Below, piece after piece: positions 52,851 to 61,476 of a stretch of 64,000 nt of DNA. The translations under genes and the position numbers were made by a program. The first letter of the stretch is position 1. The number at the start of each line of letters is the position of its first letter. Source of the stretch: Caulobacter segnis (lineage in GTDB: Bacteria > Pseudomonadota > Alphaproteobacteria > Caulobacterales > Caulobacteraceae); the NCBI RefSeq assembly GCF_019931575.1, contig NZ_CP082923.1:4340001-4404000 (forward strand), written 5' to 3'. The notes under the pieces are model-generated. The model was not told where the DNA came from. It was given only the letters and a program-made list of their open reading frames with translations, and searched no databases.

Positions 52851-53134
52851 CCGACACGCATGGCGAGGCGGTGCGCGCGGATGTCTGGCTATGGCGGGCG
52901 CGGTTCTTCAAGACCCGCTCTCTGGCGGCGAGGTTCGTCGACGAGGGCCGGATCCGCCTGACCCGGTCGGGAACCGAAAGCCGCATCGACAAGCCCTCGC
53001 GGACGGTGAAGCCCGGCGACGTGCTGCTGTTCGGCCTGGCCGGACGGTTGATTGCGGTGCGGGTCCTGGACTGCGGCGAGCGCCGCGGCCCCGCGCCCGA
53101 GGCGCGCGGGCTGTACGAAACCGTCGAAGGCTAG
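52847..53134 (+). CDS. S4-domain RNA-binding protein (HslR-like)
   Basis: 95 residues. The S4 RNA-binding fold is visible from residue 11: VWLWRARFFKTRSLAARFVDEGRIRL, with the following VKPGDVLLF strand. It resembles Hsp15/HslR, which binds stalled 50S subunits carrying nascent peptides. ATG overlaps the helicase stop (ATGA), so the pair is translationally coupled and probably works on RNA together. Confidence 0.9.
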   Translation: MTDTHGEAVRADVWLWRARFFKTRSLAARFVDEGRIRLTRSGTESRIDKPSRTVKPGDVLLFGLAGRLIAVRVLDCGERRGPAPEARGLYETVEG

Positions 53135-53183
53135 ACGTCGCCACGTCATTCGCTACCTTAGGTGGAATTCTAAGGAGCAGCGG

Positions 53184-53981
53184 ATGGCGTCGCGTTACTT
53201 GCTCGGCCTGTTGGGCCTTGCCCTGTTGTCGGCCCATCCGGCGCGCGCGGCCGAACCGCCGCCGCCCATCCGGGTCTTCGAGCTTCCCGACCTGCAGAAG
53301 ATGGGCGTGGCGCTCTATCGCCAGGACCTCTCGGCCTGGCGCGCCACCGACGTCCTGCGCGCCAAGGTCCCGGACCTGGCCGCCGCCGGGGTGAAGGGCT
53401 GGATCGTCGAGGACGACGGCAAGGTCGCCAAGGTCCGGTTCCTCCGCGATATCGGCCAGGGCCTGGAGGCCGGCTACGACGTCGAGGTGACCAGCAAGGG
53501 CGCCGGACCGGTGGTCGAGCCGAGCGACCGTGGCCTAACGGACGAGGAGCGGACGATGTTCGCCGCCCGCCAGACGGCGATGGCCAATCTGCCGCCATCG
53601 CTGTGTCGCGCGGGCTACAACAGCGCCATCCTCAAGGATCCGGACGGCGAGGGCTGGCTGGTCTGGCTGCTGGCGCCCAGCCCCGCGGCGGGCGCGATCC
53701 CGGTCGGCGGCCACTATCGCTTCACGATCAGCGCCGACGGCAAGACGCTGGAACGCCGCGACGCGCTGTCGGCCAGCTGCCTGGTGATCCAGGCGCCGCA
53801 GCTGCCGCCCGGCGCCAAGCCGGAGGGGTTGTTCGTCAACCACATCGTCTCGCCGACCCCGGTCGAGACCCACGTGTTCCTCAGCCTGCTCTATCGCCAG
53901 CCGCTTTTCGTCGGCACGGGCAAGGACCAGATCTGGGTGGTCGGCCAGGGCCAGATCGCGCCGGTCCAGATCAAGCGCTAG
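53184..53981 (+). CDS. Unrecognised exported protein
   Basis: 265 residues. Signal peptide MASRYLLGLLGLALLSAHPARA-AE, then a soluble domain with no family I can name. Visible features are IRVFELPDLQKMGVALYRQDLSAWRATDVL (helical), the strands GWIVEDDGKVAKVRFLRD, two Cys (SLCRAGYN and SASCLVIQ) about 60 residues apart that may be disulfide-linked, and a beta-rich end ETHVFLSLLYRQPLFVGTG. TAAGGAG precedes the ATG. It lies 49 bp after the S4 gene and its 3' end overlaps the convergent kinase gene by 11 bp. Confidence 0.72.
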   Translation: MASRYLLGLLGLALLSAHPARAAEPPPPIRVFELPDLQKMGVALYRQDLSAWRATDVLRAKVPDLAAAGVKGWIVEDDGKVAKVRFLRDIGQGLEAGYDVEVTSKGAGPVVEPSDRGLTDEERTMFAARQTAMANLPPSLCRAGYNSAILKDPDGEGWLVWLLAPSPAAGAIPVGGHYRFTISADGKTLERRDALSASCLVIQAPQLPPGAKPEGLFVNHIVSPTPVETHVFLSLLYRQPLFVGTGKDQIWVVGQGQIAPVQIKR

Positions 53982-55302
53982 GCGTCCCGACCGGCGGCCA
54001 GATCCGGGCGCTGACGCCGCCGCCGTCGCGGTTGCCGATCACCAGCTTGCCGCCGAACCGCTTGATCAGCCGCTCGGCGGTCGGGATGCCCAGGCCGAAG
54101 CCGCCGGTGTCGCGGGCCCGCGCGGCGTCGCCCCGGAAGAAGGGCTCGTAGATGCGGGCCATCGCCTCGTCGGTCAGGCCCGGCCCCTGGTCCAGCACCT
54201 CGATCAGCGGGCCGTCGGGACCGTCGGCCACCAGCCGGACCCTGGCCTGGCCGCCGAAGCGCACGGCGTTGTCGACGAGGCGGATCAGGGCCTGCTCCAG
54301 CGGGACGCGATGGGTGGCCACGGCCAGGGCCTTGCCGCCCTCGTAGCGGACGGCGTCGGGCCAGCGGGCGGTGACGCCCTGGATCAGCGACGGGAGGTCG
54401 ACGGTCTCGGCGGTGCTGGCCGAGTGCTGGGCGCGCAGCCAGTCCGACAGCGAGCGCAGCATCGCGTCCAGCTCGCCGACATTGTCGGCGACCAGGGTCT
54501 TGATGTCCTCCGGCTCGATATAGTCCGCCGCCAGGGTCAGGCGGGCCAGCGGCGTGCGCAGGTCGTGGCTCAGCGCCTCCATGGCGCGGGCCTGGTCCTC
54601 GATCAGGCCCGAGATCCGGCGTTGCATGTCGTTGAAGGCCCGTCCCAGCTCGACCAGGTCGTTGGGCCCCTCGATCACGATCGGCGACGGCGGGGTCTCG
54701 CCGACATGGCGCGAGGCCTCGGTCAGGCGGCGCAGGGGCGCGCCCAGCTGGCGCAGGGCGTAGGCGCCCAGCGCCACGCAGGCCAGGGAGAACACCAGGG
54801 TCGTGGCCACCGCGCGCAGGGCGATCGGCCAGGGGCGGGGGAAGTTGCGCGACCGGAAGGTCAGCCACCGCCCGTCCTTCAGCCCCATGACCCCGACCAG
54901 GTCGCGGCCCTCGGGCCGGCTTTCCGACCACAGGCGCAGCGGTCGTTCGGCCAGGCCCGGCTCCCAGCGCCGGAGATATTCGGCGATGGCGTTGGCCTCG
55001 GCCGTCCCGGCCCGCGTGGCCGGCGGTCCCTCGGGCGGTAGGGCCACGACCTCGGCCTCCAGATAATGCGAGGTCATCACCTTGTCGAAATCGGCCTGCG
55101 CCAGCCCCGCCACGCGCTCGCCGACGACGAGCAGCTCGGCGATCCGGCGGGCCTGGTCCTCGCGCAGGGTCTGGCGGTCGATGGCGCTGTAGAAGGCGAC
55201 GCTGGCCGTCAGCTGCATCAGGACGATGGCCACCACCACCAGGATGGACCGCCCCACCAGGCCGCGGGACCACCCGACCACTCTGCGCATCGTCATCGTC
55301 AT
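53971..55302 (-). CDS. Orphan membrane sensor histidine kinase
   Basis: 443 residues. Two transmembrane helices (about 19-39 and 165-187) flank a periplasmic sensor domain of about 125 residues. A HAMP domain follows (LRQLGAPLRRLTEASRHVG). The HisKA helix has EALSHDLRTPLARLTLA with phospho-acceptor His246, and the HATPase domain has N box VDNAVRFG, DQGPGL and GGFGLGIPTAERL. No response regulator gene is adjacent, so its partner is elsewhere. Several ATGs cluster at the start (codons 1, 3 and 5). It is followed on the same strand, across a 36-bp gap upstream, by the GGDEF-EAL gene, so the two may be cotranscribed. Confidence 0.92.
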   Translation of the reverse strand: MTMTMRRVVGWSRGLVGRSILVVVAIVLMQLTASVAFYSAIDRQTLREDQARRIAELLVVGERVAGLAQADFDKVMTSHYLEAEVVALPPEGPPATRAGTAEANAIAEYLRRWEPGLAERPLRLWSESRPEGRDLVGVMGLKDGRWLTFRSRNFPRPWPIALRAVATTLVFSLACVALGAYALRQLGAPLRRLTEASRHVGETPPSPIVIEGPNDLVELGRAFNDMQRRISGLIEDQARAMEALSHDLRTPLARLTLAADYIEPEDIKTLVADNVGELDAMLRSLSDWLRAQHSASTAETVDLPSLIQGVTARWPDAVRYEGGKALAVATHRVPLEQALIRLVDNAVRFGGQARVRLVADGPDGPLIEVLDQGPGLTDEAMARIYEPFFRGDAARARDTGGFGLGIPTAERLIKRFGGKLVIGNRDGGGVSARIWPPVGTPSA

Positions 55303-55338
55303 GCCCAGAGGCTACACGACGCGCGGCGCCGGAGGCCA

Positions 55339-57435
55339 CTAAGGGCGAGCGCTACTCCCGAATCCCTTCAGGAACCCGGCCACGGCGTCCGCCGGCATGG
55401 GTCGGCCGAAGTGGTAGCCCTGGATCTGGTCGCAGCCGTAGCGGGCCAGGGCGGCCAGCTGCTCGGCGTCCTCGACGCCCTCGGCGACGACCTTCATGCC
55501 CATCGACGTGCCCAGGGTGATGACGGCCTTCACGATGGCCTCGTCCTCGGCGTTCTGGACGAAGGACTTGTCGATCTTCAGCCGATCGATCGGGAACTGG
55601 CGCAGGTTGGCCAGGCTGGCGTAGCCGGTGCCGAAGTCGTCCAGGGCGATCATCACCCCGGCCTCGTGCAGGCGGCGGACGGTCTCGCTGACCAGGTCCG
55701 AGCCCCAGCCCATATAGACATTCTCGGTGACCTCGATGGTCAGCCGCTCGCACGGCACGTTCCAGCGGGCCAGGCGCTCCTGGATCTCCTCGGCCAGGCG
55801 TCCCGAGCGGAACTGGGCCGAGCTGATATTGACCGCCACGCGGCCGAACTCGACGCCCTGGTCCAGCCATTGCCGCATCTGCTTCAGCGCCGCCTCGAAG
55901 GCGACGTCGCCCAGCTTCAGCGACAGGTCCTGGTCCTCGAAGGCCGGCATGAAGCGGGTCGGGGTCAGCACGCCCTGCTCGGGATGGATCCAGCGCATCA
56001 GGGCCTCGAAGCCGGCGACCCTGTGCTCGCGGATGTCGACGACCGGCTGGTAGAACAGGGTGAACTCGTTCTCGGCCAGGGCCGCGCGGACGTCGCGCAG
56101 CAGCTCCAGCCTCCGCTCGACCTCGGACCGCATCGACGGCTCGAACACGATGCTGCGGTTCCGGCCCGCCTCCTTCGCCCGGTAGAGGGCGATGTCGGCG
56201 TTCTTGATCATGTGGGCCGGATCGGCGTCGGGATCGCCGTGCAGGGCCGCCCCGATGCTGGCGCTGGCCGTGAAGCTGCGGCCGCCGTGCTCGATGGGCC
56301 GGCGCAGCAACTCCTGCAGCTTCTCGATCGGCCGGGTCATGTCGGCCTCGCCGCGCAGGCCGCGCAGGATCACCGCGAACTCGTCGCCGCCCAGGCGCGC
56401 CACGGTGTCGTTGCTGCGGAACGCGTGCTGCAGCATGCCGGCCAGGCGCTTGAGCAGGGCGTCGCCGGCGTCGTGGCCCAGGGTGTCGTTGATGTCCTTG
56501 AAGTGATCGACGTCGATCATGATCAGGCCGAACACCTCGCCCAGGGTCTCGGACGCCGTCACCGCCTCCTGGAAGCGGTGCTGGAACAGGGCGCGGTTGG
56601 GCAGGCCCGTCAGCGGGTCCTTGAAGGCCAGGGTCTCGATCGCCTCGGTCTGGCGGCGGCGGTCGGTGATGTCCTTGAACAGGTTGACCAGCTTCTCGGG
56701 CTTGCCGTCGGCGCCGACGAACACCTTGCCGACCGAGCGGACCCAGGTCTCGACATCGTCGTCGCGGTTCAGCCTGAACTCGAAGACCCGGGCCTCGCCG
56801 ATCTTGCGGGTGGCCACGGCGTCGGCGCAGCGCTGGCGGTCGTCGGGATGGACGATCTCCAGCGGATCCTTGTCGAACACGCAATATCGCTGGAGCTCGG
56901 GCGCAGTGCCCGAGAAATAGATCTCGCCGGTGCGCAGGTCGTATTCGCGGACCAGCAGGTCGTCGAGTTCCAGCGCCATCTTCAGGCGCTGCTGGTCGCG
57001 CTCGGCGCGCAGCACGCTCTCGGCATAGCCGGTGACGTCGCGGGCGGTGATCATCACCGCATAGGGCTCGTCGCCGTCCAGGCAGGCGCTGAACTCGGTG
57101 CGCCAGACGCGCTGGACGCCGTCGTCGCCGAGGGTCGGCAGGTAGCGCGAGAAGGCGATCCCCGCCTCGGCGCAGGTCAGCAGCACGCCGGCGTCCTCGG
57201 AGGCCACCAGGCCGCCGGCCCCGGCGTCGTCGCCGATCGAAAGAGATGCGGCGATGCCCTGGAGCGCCCATTCGCGGCTGACGGCCACCAGGGTCAGGTC
57301 CCGGTCCAGAAGGGCGGCGGCGAAGGGAATTTCACGGACGAATTCACCGAACGCCCGCGCGCGCGCCTTCGCCAAGGCGCGCGTGGCGAGGTCGGCTTCC
57401 ACGCCGGACGGGACAGCCAGGGCGTCAATCTTCAT
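55339..57435 (-). CDS. PAS-GGDEF-EAL cyclic-di-GMP turnover protein
   Basis: 698 residues, cytosolic. Two PAS-like sensory regions come first (about 30-140, and about 150-265 with VFDKDPLEIVHPDDRQRC and the PAC end KLVNLFKDITDRRR). The GGDEF domain starts FKDPLTGLPNRALF and has an intact RLGGDEF (349-353). The EAL domain has FYQPVVDIREHRVAGFEALMRW (Glu477), TENVYMG, DDFGTGYASL and KVVAEGVE. Both catalytic centres look complete, so it could make and destroy c-di-GMP, with PAS input deciding. Upstream of, and possibly cotranscribed with, the sensor kinase gene; divergent from fdxA. Confidence 0.94.
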   Translation of the reverse strand: MKIDALAVPSGVEADLATRALAKARARAFGEFVREIPFAAALLDRDLTLVAVSREWALQGIAASLSIGDDAGAGGLVASEDAGVLLTCAEAGIAFSRYLPTLGDDGVQRVWRTEFSACLDGDEPYAVMITARDVTGYAESVLRAERDQQRLKMALELDDLLVREYDLRTGEIYFSGTAPELQRYCVFDKDPLEIVHPDDRQRCADAVATRKIGEARVFEFRLNRDDDVETWVRSVGKVFVGADGKPEKLVNLFKDITDRRRQTEAIETLAFKDPLTGLPNRALFQHRFQEAVTASETLGEVFGLIMIDVDHFKDINDTLGHDAGDALLKRLAGMLQHAFRSNDTVARLGGDEFAVILRGLRGEADMTRPIEKLQELLRRPIEHGGRSFTASASIGAALHGDPDADPAHMIKNADIALYRAKEAGRNRSIVFEPSMRSEVERRLELLRDVRAALAENEFTLFYQPVVDIREHRVAGFEALMRWIHPEQGVLTPTRFMPAFEDQDLSLKLGDVAFEAALKQMRQWLDQGVEFGRVAVNISSAQFRSGRLAEEIQERLARWNVPCERLTIEVTENVYMGWGSDLVSETVRRLHEAGVMIALDDFGTGYASLANLRQFPIDRLKIDKSFVQNAEDEAIVKAVITLGTSMGMKVVAEGVEDAEQLAALARYGCDQIQGYHFGRPMPADAVAGFLKGFGSSARP

Positions 57436-57698
57436 AATGTCGGCATTCCGACCTTGTTTTTATTGGGGCTTTCCAGGCCGGCATAATCACGTTCGTTCGA
57501 TAAGAAAGGGTTGGCGTCCAGACGGCGGGTTGTCGCGCGACATAGCCGCGCGATCCGCCAAGCGATCGCAGAAAGCCGCCGCTGCAGGCCCCCGTCTTGA
57601 GATTTCCTGAACGCTTAGGGGAGCAAGCCGCATTGACAAGCGGCGCTGGGACTTCGAAAACGCGCCCGCCGACACCCGTCCGACCATTCGAGTTCTCG

Positions 57699-58040
57699 AT
57701 GACCTACATCGTCACCGACGCCTGCGTCCGCTGCAAGTTCATGGACTGTGTGGAGGTGTGCCCGGTCGATTGCTTCTACGAAGGCGAGAACTTCCTCGTC
57801 ATCAATCCCGACGAATGCATCGACTGCGGCGTCTGCGAGCCGGAATGCCCGGTCGACGCCATCAAGCCGGACACCGAGGACGAGGCCGACGGCAAGTGGC
57901 TGCGCGTCAACGCCGACTACGCCAAGGTCTGGCCGAACATCACGGTCAAGGGCGAGCCGCCCGCCGATCGCGAGGACTTCGAGCGCGAGACGGGCAAGTT
58001 CGAGAAGTATTTCAGCGAAAAGCCCGGCAAGGGATCCTGA
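57699..58040 (+). CDS. fdxA: Seven-iron ferredoxin FdxA
   Basis: Small electron carrier of 113 residues. The start MTYIVTDACVRCKFMDCVEV with the following CPVDCFYEG gives the 3Fe-4S half, and ECIDCGVCEPECPVDAI gives the 4Fe-4S half. The C-terminal extension KWLRVNADYAKVWPNITVKG (key residues W-N-YA-WPNIT-KG) is typical of the FdxA type. The ATG at 57699 gives the canonical N-terminus; the frame extension to 57597 is rejected. A TTGACA at 57632 may be a -35 element. fdxA followed by cdnL is a conserved alphaproteobacterial pair. Confidence 0.95.
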   Translation: MTYIVTDACVRCKFMDCVEVCPVDCFYEGENFLVINPDECIDCGVCEPECPVDAIKPDTEDEADGKWLRVNADYAKVWPNITVKGEPPADREDFERETGKFEKYFSEKPGKGS

Positions 58041-58393
58041 TCCCCACCCCGATTTCTGAAGGTTGAACCCCCGCCAAACCGCGAAAGCTTGGCGGCGCGA
58101 TCCCGCATGTCGGGACGCAACCCTTTCATCGGGCTGAATTTTATGCTATTGTCTCTGACGACGTGACGGTTGCGGCTTCTCGCGACCGGTCCGTCTTGTC
58201 GAAGAAGCCGTTTCGAGAAACCAATTTGAACCGGCTCGCCCGATCGAAGGCGAAGGGTGTCTTAGAGATCTATTCCAAATCCTGACAGGCTTGGCCCCGC
58301 ACCCAGTATTCCGCGGAGCGGGACCCTGTCGCTTTTGGTTTGGGACGGAACACGGCGTTCGGATCCGATGGGTCCGCATTGATGAGGACGAAC
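58041..58393 (+). other. 353-bp leader region between fdxA and cdnL
   Basis: No credible gene. The short frame at 58291-58533 overlaps cdnL in another frame and has no ribosome site. The region contains an AT-rich patch TTTTATGCTATTGT around 58139-58152, a plausible -10 region, which would give cdnL a 5' leader of about 230 nt. Hairpin-forming segments occur around 58293-58326. No terminator with a T tract is seen after fdxA. Confidence 0.45.
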
Positions 58394-58897
58394 ATGAGCA
58401 AGAGCGGTCTGGAATTCTCGGTCAGCGATCACGTCGTTTACCCCGCGCACGGCGTTGGCACCATTCAGGCGGTCGAGACCCAGGAAGTGGCCGGTATGTC
58501 GCTCGAAGTCTACGTCATCACCTTCGACCATGAAAAAATGACGCTTCGCGTCCCGACCAAGAAGGCCAAGACGGCCGGCCTGCGCCCGCTGGCGGAAGGC
58601 AATGTCGTCAATCAGGCCCTGACCACGCTGAAGGGCCGCGCCCGCGTGAAGCGCACCATGTGGTCGCGTCGCGCCCAGGAATACGAAGCCAAGATCAACT
58701 CGGGCGACCTGATCTCGATCGCCGAGGTGGTCCGCGACCTGCACCGCGCCGAGAACCAGCCAGAACAGTCCTATTCGGAACGCCAGCTGTATGAATCGGC
58801 CCTGGACCGCATGGCCCGCGAAGTCGCCGCCATCGAGCGCATCGACCGCGAAGCCGCCATCGGCATCCTGACCAAGTCGCTGGTCAAGGCCGCTTAA
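58394..58897 (+). CDS. cdnL: CdnL/CarD-family RNA polymerase-binding regulator
   Basis: 167 residues. CdnL binds the RNA polymerase beta subunit and stabilises open complexes at rRNA and biosynthetic promoters. The N-terminal Tudor-like RNAP interaction domain reads FSVSDHVVYPAHGVGTIQAVETQE, with VITFDHEKMTLRVPTKKA. The C-terminal helical DNA-binding domain has KRTMWSRRAQEYEAKINSGDL and SYSERQLYESALDRMAREV. The protein ends SLVKAA; the terminal AA is, in Caulobacter, the feature through which ClpXP degrades CdnL. The ATG at 58394 has GAGGACGA upstream; an in-frame ATG at 58382 is the alternative. Confidence 0.95.
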   Translation: MSKSGLEFSVSDHVVYPAHGVGTIQAVETQEVAGMSLEVYVITFDHEKMTLRVPTKKAKTAGLRPLAEGNVVNQALTTLKGRARVKRTMWSRRAQEYEAKINSGDLISIAEVVRDLHRAENQPEQSYSERQLYESALDRMAREVAAIERIDREAAIGILTKSLVKAA

Positions 58898-58919
58898 ACG
58901 GCCCCTTCCGAATTCGGAA

Positions 58920-61268
58920 CTACGAAGACGCCCCCCGCTCAGCGAGGGGCGTTTTTGTTTGGGCGGGCTCGGCGTCGCGGGCCGCGCCCGCCACCGCTTC
59001 GATCAGCTTGGCGGCCGTGACCGGCTTGCGGACCATGCCGTCGAAGAGGTCGGAGGCCTGGAAGTCCATGTCGGCCGAGAAGGCCAGGATCGGGACGTTC
59101 TGGTTCGGCCCCGGCTCGGCGCGGATGGCGCGCGTGGCGTCGACGCCGTCCATGCCCGGCATGCGGATATCCATCAGGATCAGCTCGAAGACCTCGCGAC
59201 GGGCGGCCGCCACGGCTTCGCGACCGTCCCTGGCCTCGACGATCTCGGCGTCGAACACGCCCAGGATGGCCCGGGTCATCTCGCGGTTCAGGGCGTTGTC
59301 GTCGGCCAGCAGGATGCGGCCGCCGGCGCGCACCGGTTCGAAGACCGTCTCGGTGTCTGCCGCCTCCGGGTCGCGCGTGGGAACGGTGGCCGGGATCGCG
59401 AACCAGAAGCTGCTGCCCTCTCCGGGCCGGCTGCTGACGCCGATCCGACCGCCCATGGCGTCGACCAGCCCCTTGCTGATGACCAGTCCAAGGCCCGTGC
59501 CGCCGCGCGAGCGCGAGCGTGAGGCCTCGACCTGCGAGAACCGCTTGAACAGTTGTTCCTGGTGCGTCGCGTCTATGCCCACGCCCGTGTCGCGCACGGC
59601 CACGAACAGCTCCTCGAAGTCGCCGCGCCAGGCGACCTCGACCGTCACCGAGCCGACGTCGGTGTAGCGGATCGCGTTGCCGATCAGGTTGATCAGCACC
59701 TGGCGAACGCGGTCGGGGTCGATGGTCAGGACGCGCGGCGGCGGGTCGATCATGCGTAACCGCAGCTCCAGGCCCTTCTCGACGGCGCCCAGGGCGAACA
59801 TCTTGATCGTGTCCTCGACCAGGGGCGTGAACGCGCACGGCGCCAGGTGAGGCTCGACCTGACCACTCTCCAGCTTGGAAAGCTCCAGCACGTCGTTGAT
59901 CACCGACAGCAGGGCCTTGCCGGCCGTCGAGATGCGCTGGACATAGTCGCGCGCCTTGTCGGGCAGGTCCTCCAGCCCCTCGACCAGGGCGGCGAAGCCG
60001 ATCACCGCCGTCAGCGGGGTGCGCAGCTCGTGACTCATATTGGCCAGGAAGGCCGAACGGGCCTCCAGCGCCGCCTCGGCGCGGGCATGCTCGGCCGCCA
60101 GGTCGTCCTGGACCTGCTTCCAGTCTGTGATGTCGCGCAGCACCCCGTGGAGCCGCCCGGCCGTCATGTCGGCGACGGGTCGCCCCTGCAGCCAGACCCA
60201 GCGGCCGTCCGCGTGGCGGGCGCGGGCCTCCAGGATCGGCGGAACGCCGGTGGGATCGGCGATCAGGGCGCCGAAGCCGCGGACCAGTCCCGGAAGATCG
60301 TCGGGATGGGTCAGATGCGCCGCCTTCTGGCCGATCAGCTCGGTCTCGCCATAGCCCAGCACCTTCTCGACCGCGGCGCTGATGAAGATGATGCGCCCCT
60401 TGCGATCCACCTCGATCACGATGTCCCGCGTCGCCGTGGACAGGTCGCGGAACCGCGACTCGGTCTGGGCCAGGGCCTCGCGCGCCCGAACCAGATCGCT
60501 CACGTCGATCAGGGTGCCGAACATCACGGCCGGCGCCCCCTGGGCGTCGAGATCGAACTCGAAGCTCCCGAGCAGGTGACGGATCTCGCCGTCCGGGCGG
60601 ACGATCCGGTCGATGCGGTTGCGCGACGGCGTTCCCGCGCGCAGATGGCCGGCGATCTCGGCGCGCACGCGGGCGCGGTCCTCGGGCGCGAAATGGCGCA
60701 GGATTTCGGCCAAGGAGAGCCGCGCGTCCCGAGGCAGTCCGTAGATGTCCAGGAACTTCGGCGACAGGCTCACCGCATTGGTGCGCAGGTCCACGCGCCA
60801 GAACGCGACGTCCGCGATCTGCTCGGCCAGCAGCGCGCGTCTCTGCGTCTCGCGGGCCTCCTCCTCCAGGCGCACCCGCGCGTCGATGTCGCGGGTCACG
60901 GCGACGATCTCCTGGGGCGAGCCGGCCTCGTCACGGACGAGACGCAGGTGCGCCTCGACCCAGACCAGGCGGCCATCCTTGGCGCGCGCGCGGTATTCGA
61001 TGCTCTGCTCGGCCGCCCCCGCGAGCATGCCGTCCAGGGCCGCGCGCACCCGCGTCGCGTCCTGGGGATCGAGCAGCTCCCACGAGACCCGTCCGATCAG
61101 GTCCTGCGCCTTCCAGCCCAGGACGCGTTCGATCGCCGGCGAGACATAGTCGATCTCGCCCGTCAGACGGTGCCGGCTGATGACGTCGCCCGCCTGTTCC
61201 GCCAGGAGTCGGAACAGCGCCTCGCTGGCCCGCAGGGCGTCGATATCCTGGTCGAAGGGCGTGATCAT
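58920..61268 (-). CDS. Hybrid sensor histidine kinase with three PAS domains and a receiver
   Basis: 782 residues, no transmembrane helix, so cytosolic. PAS domains are at about 12-135 (ISRHRLTGEIDYVSPAIERVLGW), 142-260 and 268-390 (IVIEVDRKGRIIFISAAVEKVLGY), each closed by a PAC segment. HisKA has FLANMSHELRTPLTAVIGFA with His413. The HATPase has NLIGNAIRYTDVG, DTGVGID and GGTGLGLVISKGLV. The C-terminal receiver domain (about 655-770) has DDNALNREM and the phospho-acceptor Asp700 in ILMDIRMPGMDG, with Lys in VRKPVTAAKL. All key residues are intact. No histidine phosphotransferase gene is adjacent. It is transcribed alone, convergent with cdnL. Confidence 0.94.
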   Translation of the reverse strand: MITPFDQDIDALRASEALFRLLAEQAGDVISRHRLTGEIDYVSPAIERVLGWKAQDLIGRVSWELLDPQDATRVRAALDGMLAGAAEQSIEYRARAKDGRLVWVEAHLRLVRDEAGSPQEIVAVTRDIDARVRLEEEARETQRRALLAEQIADVAFWRVDLRTNAVSLSPKFLDIYGLPRDARLSLAEILRHFAPEDRARVRAEIAGHLRAGTPSRNRIDRIVRPDGEIRHLLGSFEFDLDAQGAPAVMFGTLIDVSDLVRAREALAQTESRFRDLSTATRDIVIEVDRKGRIIFISAAVEKVLGYGETELIGQKAAHLTHPDDLPGLVRGFGALIADPTGVPPILEARARHADGRWVWLQGRPVADMTAGRLHGVLRDITDWKQVQDDLAAEHARAEAALEARSAFLANMSHELRTPLTAVIGFAALVEGLEDLPDKARDYVQRISTAGKALLSVINDVLELSKLESGQVEPHLAPCAFTPLVEDTIKMFALGAVEKGLELRLRMIDPPPRVLTIDPDRVRQVLINLIGNAIRYTDVGSVTVEVAWRGDFEELFVAVRDTGVGIDATHQEQLFKRFSQVEASRSRSRGGTGLGLVISKGLVDAMGGRIGVSSRPGEGSSFWFAIPATVPTRDPEAADTETVFEPVRAGGRILLADDNALNREMTRAILGVFDAEIVEARDGREAVAAARREVFELILMDIRMPGMDGVDATRAIRAEPGPNQNVPILAFSADMDFQASDLFDGMVRKPVTAAKLIEAVAGAARDAEPAQTKTPLAERGASS
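58928..58956 (+). terminator. cdnL terminator inside the 3' end of the opposing kinase gene
   Basis: ACGCCCC (58928-58934) pairs with GGGGCGT (58946-58952), followed by TTTTT to 58956. The whole hairpin lies within the last codons of the convergent hybrid kinase gene, which ends at 58920. Confidence 0.8.
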
Positions 61269-61476
61269 CGATCCGGAAGATCAACGCCAAACCTCAACAA
61301 CTCCATTATATTCTGAACTTGCGACAAACCGTCGCGCCTATGCTGACCTCGCGACCTTCCCGACCTGAAGGTTGCTCAATCTCACCTTGCCCGAGCAAGA
61401 CGCCTGCGGCTTCGATTCACATTTCCCGCGAAGCGGGCTAGCTGAAGATCCCTGGCGAGACGAAGTGGACGACAGC

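Noticed and set aside
58291..58533. Small gene in the cdnL leader
   Set aside because: No ribosome site, and it overlaps the start of cdnL in another frame; composition is not gene-like.
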